Shown: piece by piece, positions 44,626-53,528 of the stretch
How the letters are laid out: each line of letters begins with the position of its first letter
How positions within the stretch are numbered: position 1 is the stretch's first letter
NCBI GenBank assembly: GCA_913778765.1
Contig: CAJYXO010000123.1
Coordinates: 1-64,000 of the forward strand
DNA: 64,000 nucleotides
Direction of reading: 5' to 3'
From: an uncultured Massilia sp.
GTDB lineage: Bacteria > Pseudomonadota > Gammaproteobacteria > Burkholderiales > Burkholderiaceae_D
Notes under the pieces: model-generated
Database searches by the model: none
What the model was told of the DNA's origin: nothing
Seen by the model: only the letters and a program-made list of their open reading frames with translations
Made by a program: the position numbers and the translations under genes

Positions 44626-46053
44626 ATGTTCGGTTTGGCGGCATTGGACCTGGCGCGCGTGCAATTCGCGTTCACGATGTCGTTCCACATCCTGTTCCCG
44701 GCGATCACCATCGGCCTGGCCAGCTACCTGGCCGTGCTGGAGCTGTGCTGGCTGAAGACGAAGCGCCAGGTCTTCGTCGACCTGTACCACTTCTGGCTGA
44801 AGATCTTCGCCGTCTGCTTCGGCATGGGGGTGGTCTCCGGCATCGTCATGGCTTACCAGTTCGGCACCAACTGGAGCTATTTTTCGGAATACGCCGGCGC
44901 CATCACCGGCCCGCTGCTGGCCTACGAGGTGCTGACCGCCTTCTTCCTGGAAGCCGGCTTCCTCGGCGTGATGCTGTTCGGCTGGACCCGCGTCGGGCCG
45001 GGTCTGCACTTCCTCGCGACCTGCATGGTGGCGCTGGGCACCTTGATCTCCGCCACCTGGATCCTCGGCTCGAACAGCTGGATGCAGACCCCGCAGGGCT
45101 ATGCCATCGTCGAGGGCCGCATGGTGCCGGTCGACTGGCTGCGGATCATCTTCAACCCGTCCTTCCCCTACCGGCTGGTGCACATGTCGATCGCGGCTTT
45201 CCTCTCGACCGCGCTGTTCGTCGGCGCTTCGGCGGCCTGGCACCTGCTGAAGAAACGGGACAATGAGGCTGTCCGCACCATGCTGTCGATGGCCATGTGG
45301 CTGGTGCTGATCGTGGCCCCGATCCAGGCCGTGGTCGGCGACATGCACGGCCTGAACACCTTGAAACACCAGCCGGCCAAGATCGCCGCGCTGGAAGGCC
45401 ACTGGGAGAATGAAGGTGACAAGCCGCTGCCGCTGCTGCTGTTCGGCATTCCGTCGATGCGGGATGAAGAGACCAAATTCGCGGTCGGCATCCCGCGCGT
45501 GGGCAGCTGGATCCTGACCCACACCTGGGGCGGCCAGATCAAGGGGCTGAAGGAATTCCCGCGCGGCGAGCGCCCGAATTCCCTGATCCTGTTCTGGAGC
45601 TTCCGGGCGATGGTCGGCCTGGGCCTCCTGATGATCGCGCTGGGCGTCTGGAGCCTGTGGCTGCGCTTCAAGAAACGCCTGTACGACAGCCGCCGCTTCC
45701 TGCAAATGGCCATGTGGATGGGACCCGCGGGCCTGCTGGCGGTGCTGGCCGGCTGGATCACCACCGAGGTTGGGCGCCAGCCCTGGGTCGTCTACGGCGT
45801 GCTGCGCACCGCGGATGCCGCCTCGAAGATCTCGGCCGGGCCGCTGGCCCTGTCGCTGGCGCTGTTCGTGGTGGCCTACCTGTTCGTGTTCGGGGTCGGC
45901 ATCGCCTATGTGCTGCGGCTGGTGCGCAAGGGACCGCAGGCCTTCGACACCACCCGCATCCCGCAGGGCGGGCCGGGCAGGGGGCGCACGCCGGCGCGCC
46001 CGCTGTCGGTGCCGGAAGCGGAGGCCTCGGCCAACGAAGACAACATGACCTGA
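44626..46053 (+). CDS. cydA: Cytochrome bd-type quinol oxidase subunit I (CIO type)
   Basis: 475 residues from ATG 44626, with GGAGGG upstream. N-terminal A-R-V-Q-F-A-F-T-M-S-F-H-I-L-F-P (heme b595 His), nine or so TM helices, G-D-M-H-G-L-N-T-L-K-H-Q-P-A-K, and G-W-I-T-T-E-V-G-R-Q-P-W. The Q-loop is short, as in cyanide-insensitive CioA proteins rather than Escherichia coli CydA. It oxidises ubiquinol and reduces O2 to water with high affinity. Operon with cydB and a DUF2474 gene, adjacent to fnr, which fits low-oxygen respiration. Confidence 0.95.
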   Translation: MFGLAALDLARVQFAFTMSFHILFPAITIGLASYLAVLELCWLKTKRQVFVDLYHFWLKIFAVCFGMGVVSGIVMAYQFGTNWSYFSEYAGAITGPLLAYEVLTAFFLEAGFLGVMLFGWTRVGPGLHFLATCMVALGTLISATWILGSNSWMQTPQGYAIVEGRMVPVDWLRIIFNPSFPYRLVHMSIAAFLSTALFVGASAAWHLLKKRDNEAVRTMLSMAMWLVLIVAPIQAVVGDMHGLNTLKHQPAKIAALEGHWENEGDKPLPLLLFGIPSMRDEETKFAVGIPRVGSWILTHTWGGQIKGLKEFPRGERPNSLILFWSFRAMVGLGLLMIALGVWSLWLRFKKRLYDSRRFLQMAMWMGPAGLLAVLAGWITTEVGRQPWVVYGVLRTADAASKISAGPLALSLALFVVAYLFVFGVGIAYVLRLVRKGPQAFDTTRIPQGGPGRGRTPARPLSVPEAEASANEDNMT

Positions 46054-46073
46054 GCATGACCTGAAACGAGACC

Positions 46074-47081
46074 ATGGACATCGACATCACCGCGGTCTGG
46101 GCCGCCATCATTTTCTTCTCCGTCTTCATGTACGTGGTGCTGGACGGCTTCGACCTCGGCATCGGCATGCTGTACCCCTTCGTGCCGGGCCGGCGCGAGC
46201 GCGACACCATGATGAACTCGGTGGCGCCGATCTGGGACGGCAACGAGACCTGGCTGGTGCTGGGCGGCGAGGGGCTGCTGGCGGCCTTTCCGGTGGCGTA
46301 CGCGGTGATCCTGCCGGGCCTCTACCTGCCGCTGATCTTCATGCTGGTCGGCCTGATCTTCCGCGGCGTGGCCTTCGAATTCCGCTTCAAGGCCAGCGAC
46401 CGCGAACGGCCCATCTGGGACCTGGCCTTCATCGGCGGCTCGATGACGGCGGCCTTCTTCCAGGGCGTGTCGCTGGGCGCCTTCCTCGGCGGGATTCCGG
46501 TGTCGGGGCGCAGCTACGCCGGCGGCCCGCTCGACTGGTTCGCGCCGTTTCCGCTGGCGGCCGGCTGCGGCGTGATGATCGCCTATGCACTGCTGGGCGC
46601 GACCTGGCTGGTGATGAAGACCGAGGGCGAGCTGTACCGGCGCATGCAAAGCCTGGCGCGGCCGCTGACCTGGCTGCTGCTGGCGGCGATCGCCGTGGTC
46701 AGCGTGTGGACCCCGCTGAACCAGCACCAGGTGGCCGAGCGCTGGTTCAGCTTCCCGAACCTGCTGATCCTGTCGCCGGTGCCGCTGCTGGTGGCGGCGT
46801 CGAGCTTCTGGCTGCTGTGGGCGCTGAAGCGCGACCCGCACCGCCAGCCCTTCGTCGCCGCGCTGGCCCTGACCCTGCTGGGCTTTACCGGGATGGCGAT
46901 CAGCATCTGGCCGCACATCGTCCCGCCCACCATCACGATCTGGGAAGCGGCGGCCCCGCCCGCCACCCAGCATTTCGCCCTGGTCGGCACCCTGATCGTG
47001 ATGCCGCTGATCCTGGCCTACACCGGCTGGGCCTATTACGTGTTCCGCGGCAAGGTCGACGAGAGCGGGGGTTACCACTGA
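46074..47081 (+). CDS. cydB: Cytochrome bd-type quinol oxidase subunit II
   Basis: 335 residues, 20 bases after cydA. Pattern VLDGFDLGIGMLYPFV, D-T-M-M-N-S-V-A-P-I-W-D-G-N-E-T-W-L-V and G-G-E-G-L-L-A-A-F-P-V-A-Y-A near the N-terminus is characteristic of CydB/CioB. About eight TM helices. It pairs with subunit I. Its stop overlaps the start of the following 40-residue gene (TGATGG). Confidence 0.95.
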   Translation: MDIDITAVWAAIIFFSVFMYVVLDGFDLGIGMLYPFVPGRRERDTMMNSVAPIWDGNETWLVLGGEGLLAAFPVAYAVILPGLYLPLIFMLVGLIFRGVAFEFRFKASDRERPIWDLAFIGGSMTAAFFQGVSLGAFLGGIPVSGRSYAGGPLDWFAPFPLAAGCGVMIAYALLGATWLVMKTEGELYRRMQSLARPLTWLLLAAIAVVSVWTPLNQHQVAERWFSFPNLLILSPVPLLVAASSFWLLWALKRDPHRQPFVAALALTLLGFTGMAISIWPHIVPPTITIWEAAAPPATQHFALVGTLIVMPLILAYTGWAYYVFRGKVDESGGYH

Positions 47082-47203
47082 TGGCCCCGCTCTGGCTGCG
47101 GCGGCTGGGCTGGCTCGTGGCGCTGTGGGCGGGCGGGGTGGCGGCGCTGGGGGCGGTCGCCTGGTTGCTGCGGGTGCTGATGCATGCGGCCGGCATGAAG
47201 TAG
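47081..47203 (+). CDS. DUF2474 micro-protein of the cyd operon
   Basis: 40 residues, ATG 47081 overlapping the cydB stop. One TM helix (LVALWAGGVAALGAVAWLLRVLM) after W-L-R-R-L-G-W. It matches DUF2474, which follows cioAB in many Proteobacteria and probably plays the part of CydX, stabilising the oxidase hemes. The functional parallel is inference. Confidence 0.85.
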   Translation: MAPLWLRRLGWLVALWAGGVAALGAVAWLLRVLMHAAGMK

Positions 47204-47281
47204 AAGGTTCAACCGTGCGCGCCTTTTGCGTTCCGAGGGACTACACTTTCAGTATGGATTTGCTAACGGGAGAACCGCTCA

Positions 47282-47953
47282 GTGCCGCTTGAAACCGCGT
47301 CCTTACAAACGATTGCGCTGCCCTTGTCCGAAGAGGACCAGGCGAGGGCCGATTTTTATGCACTGATCGCACGCCTGATGCTGGCGCCGCCGAACGCCGG
47401 CCTGCTGGCGGCCCTGGCGGGCGCCGAGCCGCTGCGCGCCGACGGCCTGGGTGCGGAGGGACGCGCCCTCGAAGACGCCTGGCTGAAGCTGACCCAGGCC
47501 GCCAGCGTGATGGACGCCGATGCGGTGTCCGAGGAATTCGCGGCCCTGTTCATCAGCACCGGCAATCCGCTGCTGAATCCCTACGCTTCGTTCTACCTGA
47601 CCGGCCACCTGAACGACGTCCCGCTGGCCGAGCTGCGCCAGGACCTGGCCCGGCTGGGCATCGCGCGCGCGCGCGGCGTCGGTGAATTCGAAGACCACCT
47701 GGCGGCGCTGTGCGAGACCATGCGCGTCCTGATCGCCGGCGCGCCGGGCATCGCGCGCCAGCCGCTGGACGAGCAGAAGCAGCTGTTCGTGGCCCACATC
47801 CAGCCCTGGTACGCGGCCTGCCTGGCCGACATCCAGGCCGCCGGACCGGTCAATTTCTACCGGGTGGCGGCGGCCTTCGCCGGCGCCTTCCTGGCGGTCG
47901 AAGCGCTGGCGTTCTCGCTCTGGCAGCCCGCCGATTCCCCCATTGCAGCATGA
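47282..47953 (+). CDS. TorD/DmsD-family chaperone of the formate dehydrogenase operon
   Basis: 223 residues from GTG 47282, preceded by GGGAGAA. All-helical, with A-D-F-Y-A-L-I-A-R-L-M, EEFAALFISTGNPLLNPYASFYLTGHLND and D-H-L-A-A-L-C-E-T-M-R typical of TorD-type proteins. These bind the TAT leader of molybdoenzymes and hold them for cofactor loading before export. As first gene of the FDH cluster, it most likely serves FDH alpha. Confidence 0.85.
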   Translation: MPLETASLQTIALPLSEEDQARADFYALIARLMLAPPNAGLLAALAGAEPLRADGLGAEGRALEDAWLKLTQAASVMDADAVSEEFAALFISTGNPLLNPYASFYLTGHLNDVPLAELRQDLARLGIARARGVGEFEDHLAALCETMRVLIAGAPGIARQPLDEQKQLFVAHIQPWYAACLADIQAAGPVNFYRVAAAFAGAFLAVEALAFSLWQPADSPIAA

Positions 47954-47961
47954 GGACCATC

Positions 47962-48195
47962 ATGGCCAACGACGACAAAGCGCTCGCACCAGCCCCCGGT
48001 TCCGTCCCCGACGCCGCCCGCCGCAACCTGCTGAAGGCCGCGCCGCTGGGCGCCCTGGCCGTGGTGGCGGCGCGCGCCCGCGCCGCCGAGGCCGCGCCGG
48101 CCGCCGCCCCTGAACCGCAGGACGACGCGAAGCCGAAGGGCTATCACGAAACCGAACACATCCGCCGGTACTACCGGACGGCCGCCTATTGGTAA
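47962..48195 (+). CDS. FDH-region TAT-signal mini-protein
   Basis: 77 residues from ATG 47962, with GAGGA upstream (an in-frame ATG at 47950 is possible). A twin-arginine signal (A-A-R-R-N-L-L-K-A-A-P-L-G-A-L-A) is followed by a short tail ending Y-H-E-T-E-H-I-R-R-Y-Y-R-T-A-A-Y-W. This matches the TIGR02811-type 'formate dehydrogenase region TAT target', always next to fdh genes. Exact role is unknown. Confidence 0.85.
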   Translation: MANDDKALAPAPGSVPDAARRNLLKAAPLGALAVVAARARAAEAAPAAAPEPQDDAKPKGYHETEHIRRYYRTAAYW

Positions 48196-48227
48196 TTTGC
48201 TGGACATCCAAGCACAGAGGAAGAACC

Positions 48228-51050
48228 ATGACCCTGGTGAAGACTTCGCGCGACAACGGCCTGAAACGGCGCAAGTTCCTGGTCGGCGCGGGCGTCACGG
48301 CCGGCGCCGCCGCGGTGGCGCGCCATTTGCCGCTGAACGTCATCGAGCCCGCCACGGCCGCCGCTCCGGCGCCGGCGGCGGCCCCGAAGACCGAGATCAA
48401 GCACACCGTCTGCAGCCACTGCTCGGTCGGCTGCTCGGTGGAGGCGGTGGTCAGCAACGGCGTCTGGGTGCGCCAGGAAGCCGCTTTCGACTCGCCCATC
48501 AACATGGGCGCCCACTGCGCCAAGGGCGCCTCGGTGCGCGAGCACGGCTTCGGCGAGCACCGCCTGCGCTACCCGATGAAGCTGGTGAACGGCAAGTACG
48601 AGCGCATCTCCTGGGACCAGGCGGTCAACGAGATCGGCGACAAGCTGCTCGAGCTGCGCCAGAAGTCCGGGCCGGACGCGCTGATGGTGATCGGCTCCTC
48701 GAAGCACAACAACGAACAGTCCTACCTGCTGCGCAAATGGGTCTCGATGTGGGGCAGCAATAACTGCGACCACCAGGCGCGCATCTGCCACTCGACCACG
48801 GTGGCGGGCGTGGCCCAGACCTTCGGCTACGGCGCGATGACGAACAGCTTCAACGACCTGCACTACAGCAAGGCCGTGATGTTCATCGGCTCGAACCCGG
48901 CCGAGGCCCACCCGATCTCGATGCTGCACTTCCTGCACGCCAAGGAGCTGGGCGCGAAGATGATCGTGGTCGATCCGCGCTTCACGCGCACCGCGCGTTT
49001 CGCCCACCACTACGTGCGGGTCCGTCCCGGCACCGACATTCCGCTGGTGTGGGGCATCCTGTGGCACATCTTCGAGAACGGCTGGGAAGACAAGGACTAC
49101 ATCGCCGCCCGCACCAACGGCATGGACGAGGTGCGCAAGGAAGTCGCCAAGTGGACCCCGGACAAGGTCACCGACGTGACCGGCGTGCCGGAAGCCAGCG
49201 TACGCATGGCGGCTGAGATGCTGGCCAAGAACCGGCCTTCGTCGGTGGTGTGGTGCATGGGCATCACCCAGCACCACGTCGGCACCGCCAACGTGCGCGC
49301 GCTGTCGATCCTGCAGCTGGCGCTGGGGAACATCGGCGTGCCGGGCGGCGGCGCCAACATCTACCGCGGCCACGACAACGTGCAGGGCGCCACCGACGTC
49401 GGCCCGAACGGCGATTCGCTGCCGGGCTACTACGGCATCGCCGAAGGCGCCTGGAAGCACTTCTGCGCCGTCTGGGGCGTCGACTACGACTGGATCAAGT
49501 CGCGCTTCGGCTCCAAGGAGCTGATGGAAAAACCGGGCATCACGGTCTCGCGCTGGTACGACGCGGTGCTCGAGGATAATCAGTACGTCGACCAGCCGAG
49601 CAACCTGCGCGCCGTGTTCTACTGGGGCCACGCGCCGAACAGCCAGACCCGCCTGCCGGACATGAAGAAGGCGATGCAGAAGCTCGACATGCTGGTCGTG
49701 ATCGACCCGTATCCGAGCATGACGGCCTCGATGCACGGCCGCGAGAACGGCGTCTACCTGCTGCCGGCGGCCTCGCAGTTCGAATGCCAGGGCTCGGTGA
49801 CGGCCTCGAACCGCTCGATCCAGTGGCGCGAGCGCGTGATCCAGCCGCTGTTCGAATGCAAGACCGACCACGAGATCATGTACCTGCTGGCCAACAAGCT
49901 CGGCTTCGCGGAACAGCTGGTGAAGAACATCAAGGTGGTCAACAACGAACCGGTGATCGAGGACATCCTCCGCGAAATCAACCGTTCCTGCTGGACCATC
50001 GGCTACACCGGCGCCTCGCCGGAGCGCCTCAAGCTGCACATGCAGAACAAGCACACCTTCAACCCGACCACCATGCGCGCCGACGACGGTCCCTGCAAGG
50101 GCGACTATTACGGCCTGCCGTGGCCGTGCTGGGGCACGCCGGAGATGAAGCATCCGGGCACGCCGATCCTGTACGACATCCATAAATCGGTGGCCGAGGG
50201 CGGCCTGCCGTTCCGCGCCAACTGGGGCGTCGAGCACAACGGCGAGAGCCTGCTGGCCGCCGACGGCTCGACCAACAAGGACAGCGAACTCGACGTCGGC
50301 TATCCGGAATTCGACCACGTGTTCCTCAAGAAGCTGGGCTGGTGGTCCGACCTGACGCCGGACGAGCAGAAGGCCGCCGAAGGCAAGAACTGGAAGACCG
50401 ATTTGTCGGGCGGCATCATCCGCGTCGTGATCTCGCACGGCTGCGCGCCCTGGGGCAATGCGCGGGCGCGCTGCAACGTCTGGAATTTCCCGGACCCGGT
50501 GCCGACCCACCGCGAGCCGCTGGTCTCGCCGCGCCGCGACCTGGTCGCCAAGTACCCGACCTACGACGACAAGGCCGCCTTCTGGCGCCTGCCGACCCTG
50601 TACAAATCGGTGCAGCAGGTCGACTTCTCGAAGGACTATCCGCTGATCATGACGTCCGGCCGCCTGGTCGAGTACGAGGGCGGCGGCGACGAGACCCGCT
50701 CGAACCCCTGGCTGGCCGAGCTGCAGCAGAACATGTTCTGCGAAGTGAATCCGGAAGACGCCGCCCAGATCGGCGTGAAGATCGGCGATTTCATGTGGGT
50801 CGAGACCCCGACCGGCGCGCGCCTGAAGATGATGGCGATGGTGACCCAGCGCGTGCCCCAGGGCATCGTCTGGATGCCTTTCCACTTCGGCGGCTGGTGG
50901 ATGGGCGAAGACCTGGTAAAGCATTATCCCGAGGGCGGCGCCCCGACCGTGCGCGGCGAGGCCGTCAACACCGGCTGGACTTACGGCTATGACGCCGTGA
51001 CGATGATGCAGGAAACCAAAGTGTCGCTGTGCCGTTTGGTACGCGCCTGA
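48228..51050 (+). CDS. Formate dehydrogenase alpha (catalytic) subunit, Cys type
   Basis: 940 residues from ATG 48228, with AGAGGAAG upstream. TAT signal L-K-R-R-K-F-L-V-G. A [4Fe-4S] site (C-S-H-C-S-V-G-C-S-V...H-C-A-K-G) is followed by the molybdopterin domains. Catalytic residue: Cys in H-Q-A-R-I-C-H-S-T-T, where Escherichia coli enzymes have selenocysteine. The protein should oxidise formate to CO2 in the periplasm using bis-MGD Mo or W. Partners are the beta and gamma genes downstream. The length fits the respiratory (FDH3-like) class. Confidence 0.93.
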   Translation: MTLVKTSRDNGLKRRKFLVGAGVTAGAAAVARHLPLNVIEPATAAAPAPAAAPKTEIKHTVCSHCSVGCSVEAVVSNGVWVRQEAAFDSPINMGAHCAKGASVREHGFGEHRLRYPMKLVNGKYERISWDQAVNEIGDKLLELRQKSGPDALMVIGSSKHNNEQSYLLRKWVSMWGSNNCDHQARICHSTTVAGVAQTFGYGAMTNSFNDLHYSKAVMFIGSNPAEAHPISMLHFLHAKELGAKMIVVDPRFTRTARFAHHYVRVRPGTDIPLVWGILWHIFENGWEDKDYIAARTNGMDEVRKEVAKWTPDKVTDVTGVPEASVRMAAEMLAKNRPSSVVWCMGITQHHVGTANVRALSILQLALGNIGVPGGGANIYRGHDNVQGATDVGPNGDSLPGYYGIAEGAWKHFCAVWGVDYDWIKSRFGSKELMEKPGITVSRWYDAVLEDNQYVDQPSNLRAVFYWGHAPNSQTRLPDMKKAMQKLDMLVVIDPYPSMTASMHGRENGVYLLPAASQFECQGSVTASNRSIQWRERVIQPLFECKTDHEIMYLLANKLGFAEQLVKNIKVVNNEPVIEDILREINRSCWTIGYTGASPERLKLHMQNKHTFNPTTMRADDGPCKGDYYGLPWPCWGTPEMKHPGTPILYDIHKSVAEGGLPFRANWGVEHNGESLLAADGSTNKDSELDVGYPEFDHVFLKKLGWWSDLTPDEQKAAEGKNWKTDLSGGIIRVVISHGCAPWGNARARCNVWNFPDPVPTHREPLVSPRRDLVAKYPTYDDKAAFWRLPTLYKSVQQVDFSKDYPLIMTSGRLVEYEGGGDETRSNPWLAELQQNMFCEVNPEDAAQIGVKIGDFMWVETPTGARLKMMAMVTQRVPQGIVWMPFHFGGWWMGEDLVKHYPEGGAPTVRGEAVNTGWTYGYDAVTMMQETKVSLCRLVRA

Positions 51051-51063
51051 CGAGGAGCTGAAC

Positions 51064-51744
51064 ATGGCTGCAAGAATGAAGTTCATCTGCGACACGGAGC
51101 GCTGCATCGACTGCAACGGCTGCGTGACGGCCTGCAAGAACGAGAACGAGACGCCCTGGGGCGTGAACCGGCGCCGCGTCGTCACCATCAACGACGGCGT
51201 GCCGGGCGAGCGCTCGATCTCGGTCGCCTGCATGCACTGCACCGACGCGCCCTGCCTGGCGGTGTGCCCGGTCAACTGCATCTACCACACCGAGGACGGC
51301 ATCGTGCTGCACTCGAAGGACCAGTGCATCGGCTGCGGCTACTGCTATTACGCCTGTCCCTTCGGCGCCCCGCAATTCCCGGAGAGCGGCCTGTTCAACC
51401 ACCGCGGCAAGATGGACAAGTGCACCTTCTGCGCCGGCGGCCCGGAACCGGATACCTCGGAAGCCGAATTCAAGAAATACGGCCGCAACCGCATCGCCGA
51501 AGGCAAGCTGCCGGCCTGCGCCGAGATGTGCGGCACCAAGGCCCTGCTGGGCGGCGACGCCGGCATCGTCGCCGACATCTACCGCCAGCGCGTCGAGACC
51601 CGCGGCTACGGCCCGGAACTGTGGGGCTGGAAGATCGCCTACGGCAAGCCGAAACGCGGCGGCAGCATCCAGGCCACCGGCGACGGTCCGCGCGTCAACC
51701 AGAACCTCAACGACGCGCAGAACGACGATGGGAGGCTGCCATGA
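51064..51744 (+). CDS. fdh3B: Formate dehydrogenase beta subunit (four-cluster ferredoxin)
   Basis: 226 residues, 13 bases after alpha. Four cysteine groups: C-D-T-E-R-C-I-D-C-N-G-C, C-M-H-C-T-D-A-P-C-L-A-V-C-P, C-I-G-C-G-Y-C-Y-Y-A-C-P and C-T-F-C...C-A-E-M-C, binding four [4Fe-4S] clusters. It carries electrons from the alpha subunit to the cytochrome b gamma subunit. The stop overlaps the next gene. Confidence 0.93.
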   Translation: MAARMKFICDTERCIDCNGCVTACKNENETPWGVNRRRVVTINDGVPGERSISVACMHCTDAPCLAVCPVNCIYHTEDGIVLHSKDQCIGCGYCYYACPFGAPQFPESGLFNHRGKMDKCTFCAGGPEPDTSEAEFKKYGRNRIAEGKLPACAEMCGTKALLGGDAGIVADIYRQRVETRGYGPELWGWKIAYGKPKRGGSIQATGDGPRVNQNLNDAQNDDGRLP

Positions 51745-51953
51745 AGCGGCTTTTCCTCCTGCTGATGCCGCTGGCGCTGCTGGCCGGCTGCCTGGAAGTC
51801 GACCAGCACCCGCACTGGATCAAGGGCCAGTACGCCGGCAAGAAGGACGACCGGCAGTTCGCCACCTACTTCCACAAGGACAGGCTGGCCTGGTGGGGCA
51901 CGATCAGCAACCGCAACCAGCACCAGAACGAATACAACCGGGCCAATCCCTGA
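51741..51953 (+). CDS. Small lipoprotein in the formate dehydrogenase operon
   Basis: 70 residues, ATG 51741 overlapping the beta-subunit stop, with GGGAGG upstream. Lipobox L-L-A-G-C-L. The mature part is about 52 residues, rich in His/Lys/Asn with W-I-K-G-Q-Y-A-G-K-K-D-D and YFHKDRLAWWGTISNRNQHQ. It lies between beta and gamma and is likely a periplasmic accessory factor. No function known to me. Confidence 0.75.
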   Translation: MKRLFLLLMPLALLAGCLEVDQHPHWIKGQYAGKKDDRQFATYFHKDRLAWWGTISNRNQHQNEYNRANP

Positions 51954-51963
51954 GGAGCTCAGC

Positions 51964-53064
51964 ATGCGACCGTTCATCCTCCGCTTATTGATCGCGCTGA
52001 GCATGGCGCTGAGCTTGTCCACCGCCTGGGCCGGCGTGCCGAACAACCGCGCCGAGCCGGCCTATGCCGAAGAGCAGACCATCCTGCAGGCCGAGAAGGA
52101 TTCGCGCTCGCCGCAGCCGGGTCTCGCCGACAAGGATTCCGGCCGCGTGCACATGGACCGCCACTACCTCGGCCAGTACGGCCAGAAGGAGGGCACCGTG
52201 ATCGTCCAGCGCGGCGGCAACCAGTGGCGGGTGCTGCGCAACGGTCCGCTGGCGATGCTGTCCGGCACCGTGCTGGTGCTGGCGCTGCTGGCCGTGTTCC
52301 TGGTCGCGAAAGTCGTCGGCAAGATCAAGGCCGACGAGCCCGATACCGGACGCCGCATCCAGCGTTTCACGGACTGGGAGCGCCACGTGCACTGGGCCAC
52401 GGCGATCACCTTCATCATCCTCGCCGTGACCGGACTGGTGATCCTGTTCGGCAAGAAGCTGCTGATTCCGCTGGTCGGGCATGACGTGTTCGCCTTCATC
52501 GCCTACATCTTCAAGTACCTGCACAACTTCGTCGGCCCGCTGTTCATCGTCTGCTCGGTGCTGATGTTCTTCACCTTCCTGCGCCGGAACTTCTTCCGCC
52601 GCATCGACTGGCTGTGGTTCCGCAAGGCCGGCGGCATGCTGACCCACGAGCACGTGCCGGCCGGTTTCTTCAATGCCGGCGAGAAGAGCTGGTTCTGGCT
52701 GGGCGTGACCCTGCTGGGCCTGGTGATGTCGATCAGCGGCCTGATCCTCGACTTCGTCAGCTTCGGCCAGACCCGCTACGTGCTGCAGGTCGCCAACTAC
52801 CTGCACCTGCTGGGCGCCACCTTCTACATCGCCGCCGCCATGGGCCACATCTACATTGGCACCTGGGGCACGCCCGGCGCCTACCACGCGATGCGCCACG
52901 GCGACGTCGACGAATCCTGGGCGCGCGCCCACCACGGCATCTGGCTGGACGAGGTGAAGGCCGGCGTGCCGGTCGGCACCTTCGACAAGCGCGTGCCGCC
53001 CCCGGATCATCCGCCGCCGCCGGGCGCGGCGCCGGGCAATGTGCCGCCGGGAGTGCGCCCATGA
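51964..53064 (+). CDS. Formate dehydrogenase gamma subunit (cytochrome b556)
   Basis: 366 residues. Signal sequence, then a periplasmic stretch, one TM helix (LSGTVLVLALLAVFLVAKVV), then the four-helix di-heme module: RFTDWERHVHWATAITFIIL, FKYLHNFVGPLFIVCSVLMF, LGVTLLGLVMSISGLILDFV and YLHLLGATFYIAAAMGHIYI. Conserved His residues in helices give the two heme b sites. It passes electrons to quinone. The C-terminal tail is Pro-rich. The stop overlaps the next start. Confidence 0.92.
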   Translation: MRPFILRLLIALSMALSLSTAWAGVPNNRAEPAYAEEQTILQAEKDSRSPQPGLADKDSGRVHMDRHYLGQYGQKEGTVIVQRGGNQWRVLRNGPLAMLSGTVLVLALLAVFLVAKVVGKIKADEPDTGRRIQRFTDWERHVHWATAITFIILAVTGLVILFGKKLLIPLVGHDVFAFIAYIFKYLHNFVGPLFIVCSVLMFFTFLRRNFFRRIDWLWFRKAGGMLTHEHVPAGFFNAGEKSWFWLGVTLLGLVMSISGLILDFVSFGQTRYVLQVANYLHLLGATFYIAAAMGHIYIGTWGTPGAYHAMRHGDVDESWARAHHGIWLDEVKAGVPVGTFDKRVPPPDHPPPPGAAPGNVPPGVRP

Positions 53065-53510
53065 AAGCATCAGTTTTTCTTATGCATGTGGGCGCCGCGG
53101 CGCTGCTCTTGAGCGCGGCCGGCTGCAAGCGGCACGGCGATGAAGCCATGCGCGAGACCAAATTCCCCGGGATGATCACGGCCGGCGGCGGCACCAGCGG
53201 CCAGGTCATGGCCCGCAATGGCGGACCGAAGACCGACGCGACCTATGCCGGCGGCACCCCGGGCATCGCCGGCGGCGCGGGCGGCAACACGGCGGGCGCC
53301 GGCACCGGCGGCACCACGCATGAAACCGGGCAGGGGCCGTCGTCGGGCGTGTCGGCGCCGTCCAGCGGCGCCGCCGCGGCCACCGGCGCCACCGAAAAAC
53401 CGTCCGGCGACAGCGGCAACAACCCGGTCAAGCCGGACGCCACGCCGGCGCCGCAACCGGCCGCCGCCCACCGCGACCCGGGCGCGAACAGCGCCGCGCC
53501 GGGCCGCTGA
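53061..53510 (+). CDS. Low-complexity lipoprotein of the FDH operon
   Basis: 149 residues, ATG 53061 overlapping the gamma-subunit stop. Signal peptide with lipobox L-S-A-A-G-C, then a long Gly/Ala/Thr/Pro-rich, probably disordered tail (GTPGIAGGAGGNTAGAGTGG). No domain recognised. The tight coupling supports it as a real gene. It may tether or space parts of the periplasmic enzyme, which is speculation. Confidence 0.65.
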   Translation: MKASVFLMHVGAAALLLSAAGCKRHGDEAMRETKFPGMITAGGGTSGQVMARNGGPKTDATYAGGTPGIAGGAGGNTAGAGTGGTTHETGQGPSSGVSAPSSGAAAATGATEKPSGDSGNNPVKPDATPAPQPAAAHRDPGANSAAPGR

Positions 53511-53528
53511 CCTGACGAGGACACAGCC

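Noticed and set aside
48228-51050. Selenocysteine-type formate dehydrogenase
   Set aside because: The catalytic codon is TGC (Cys) in QARICHSTT and the frame contains no internal TGA.
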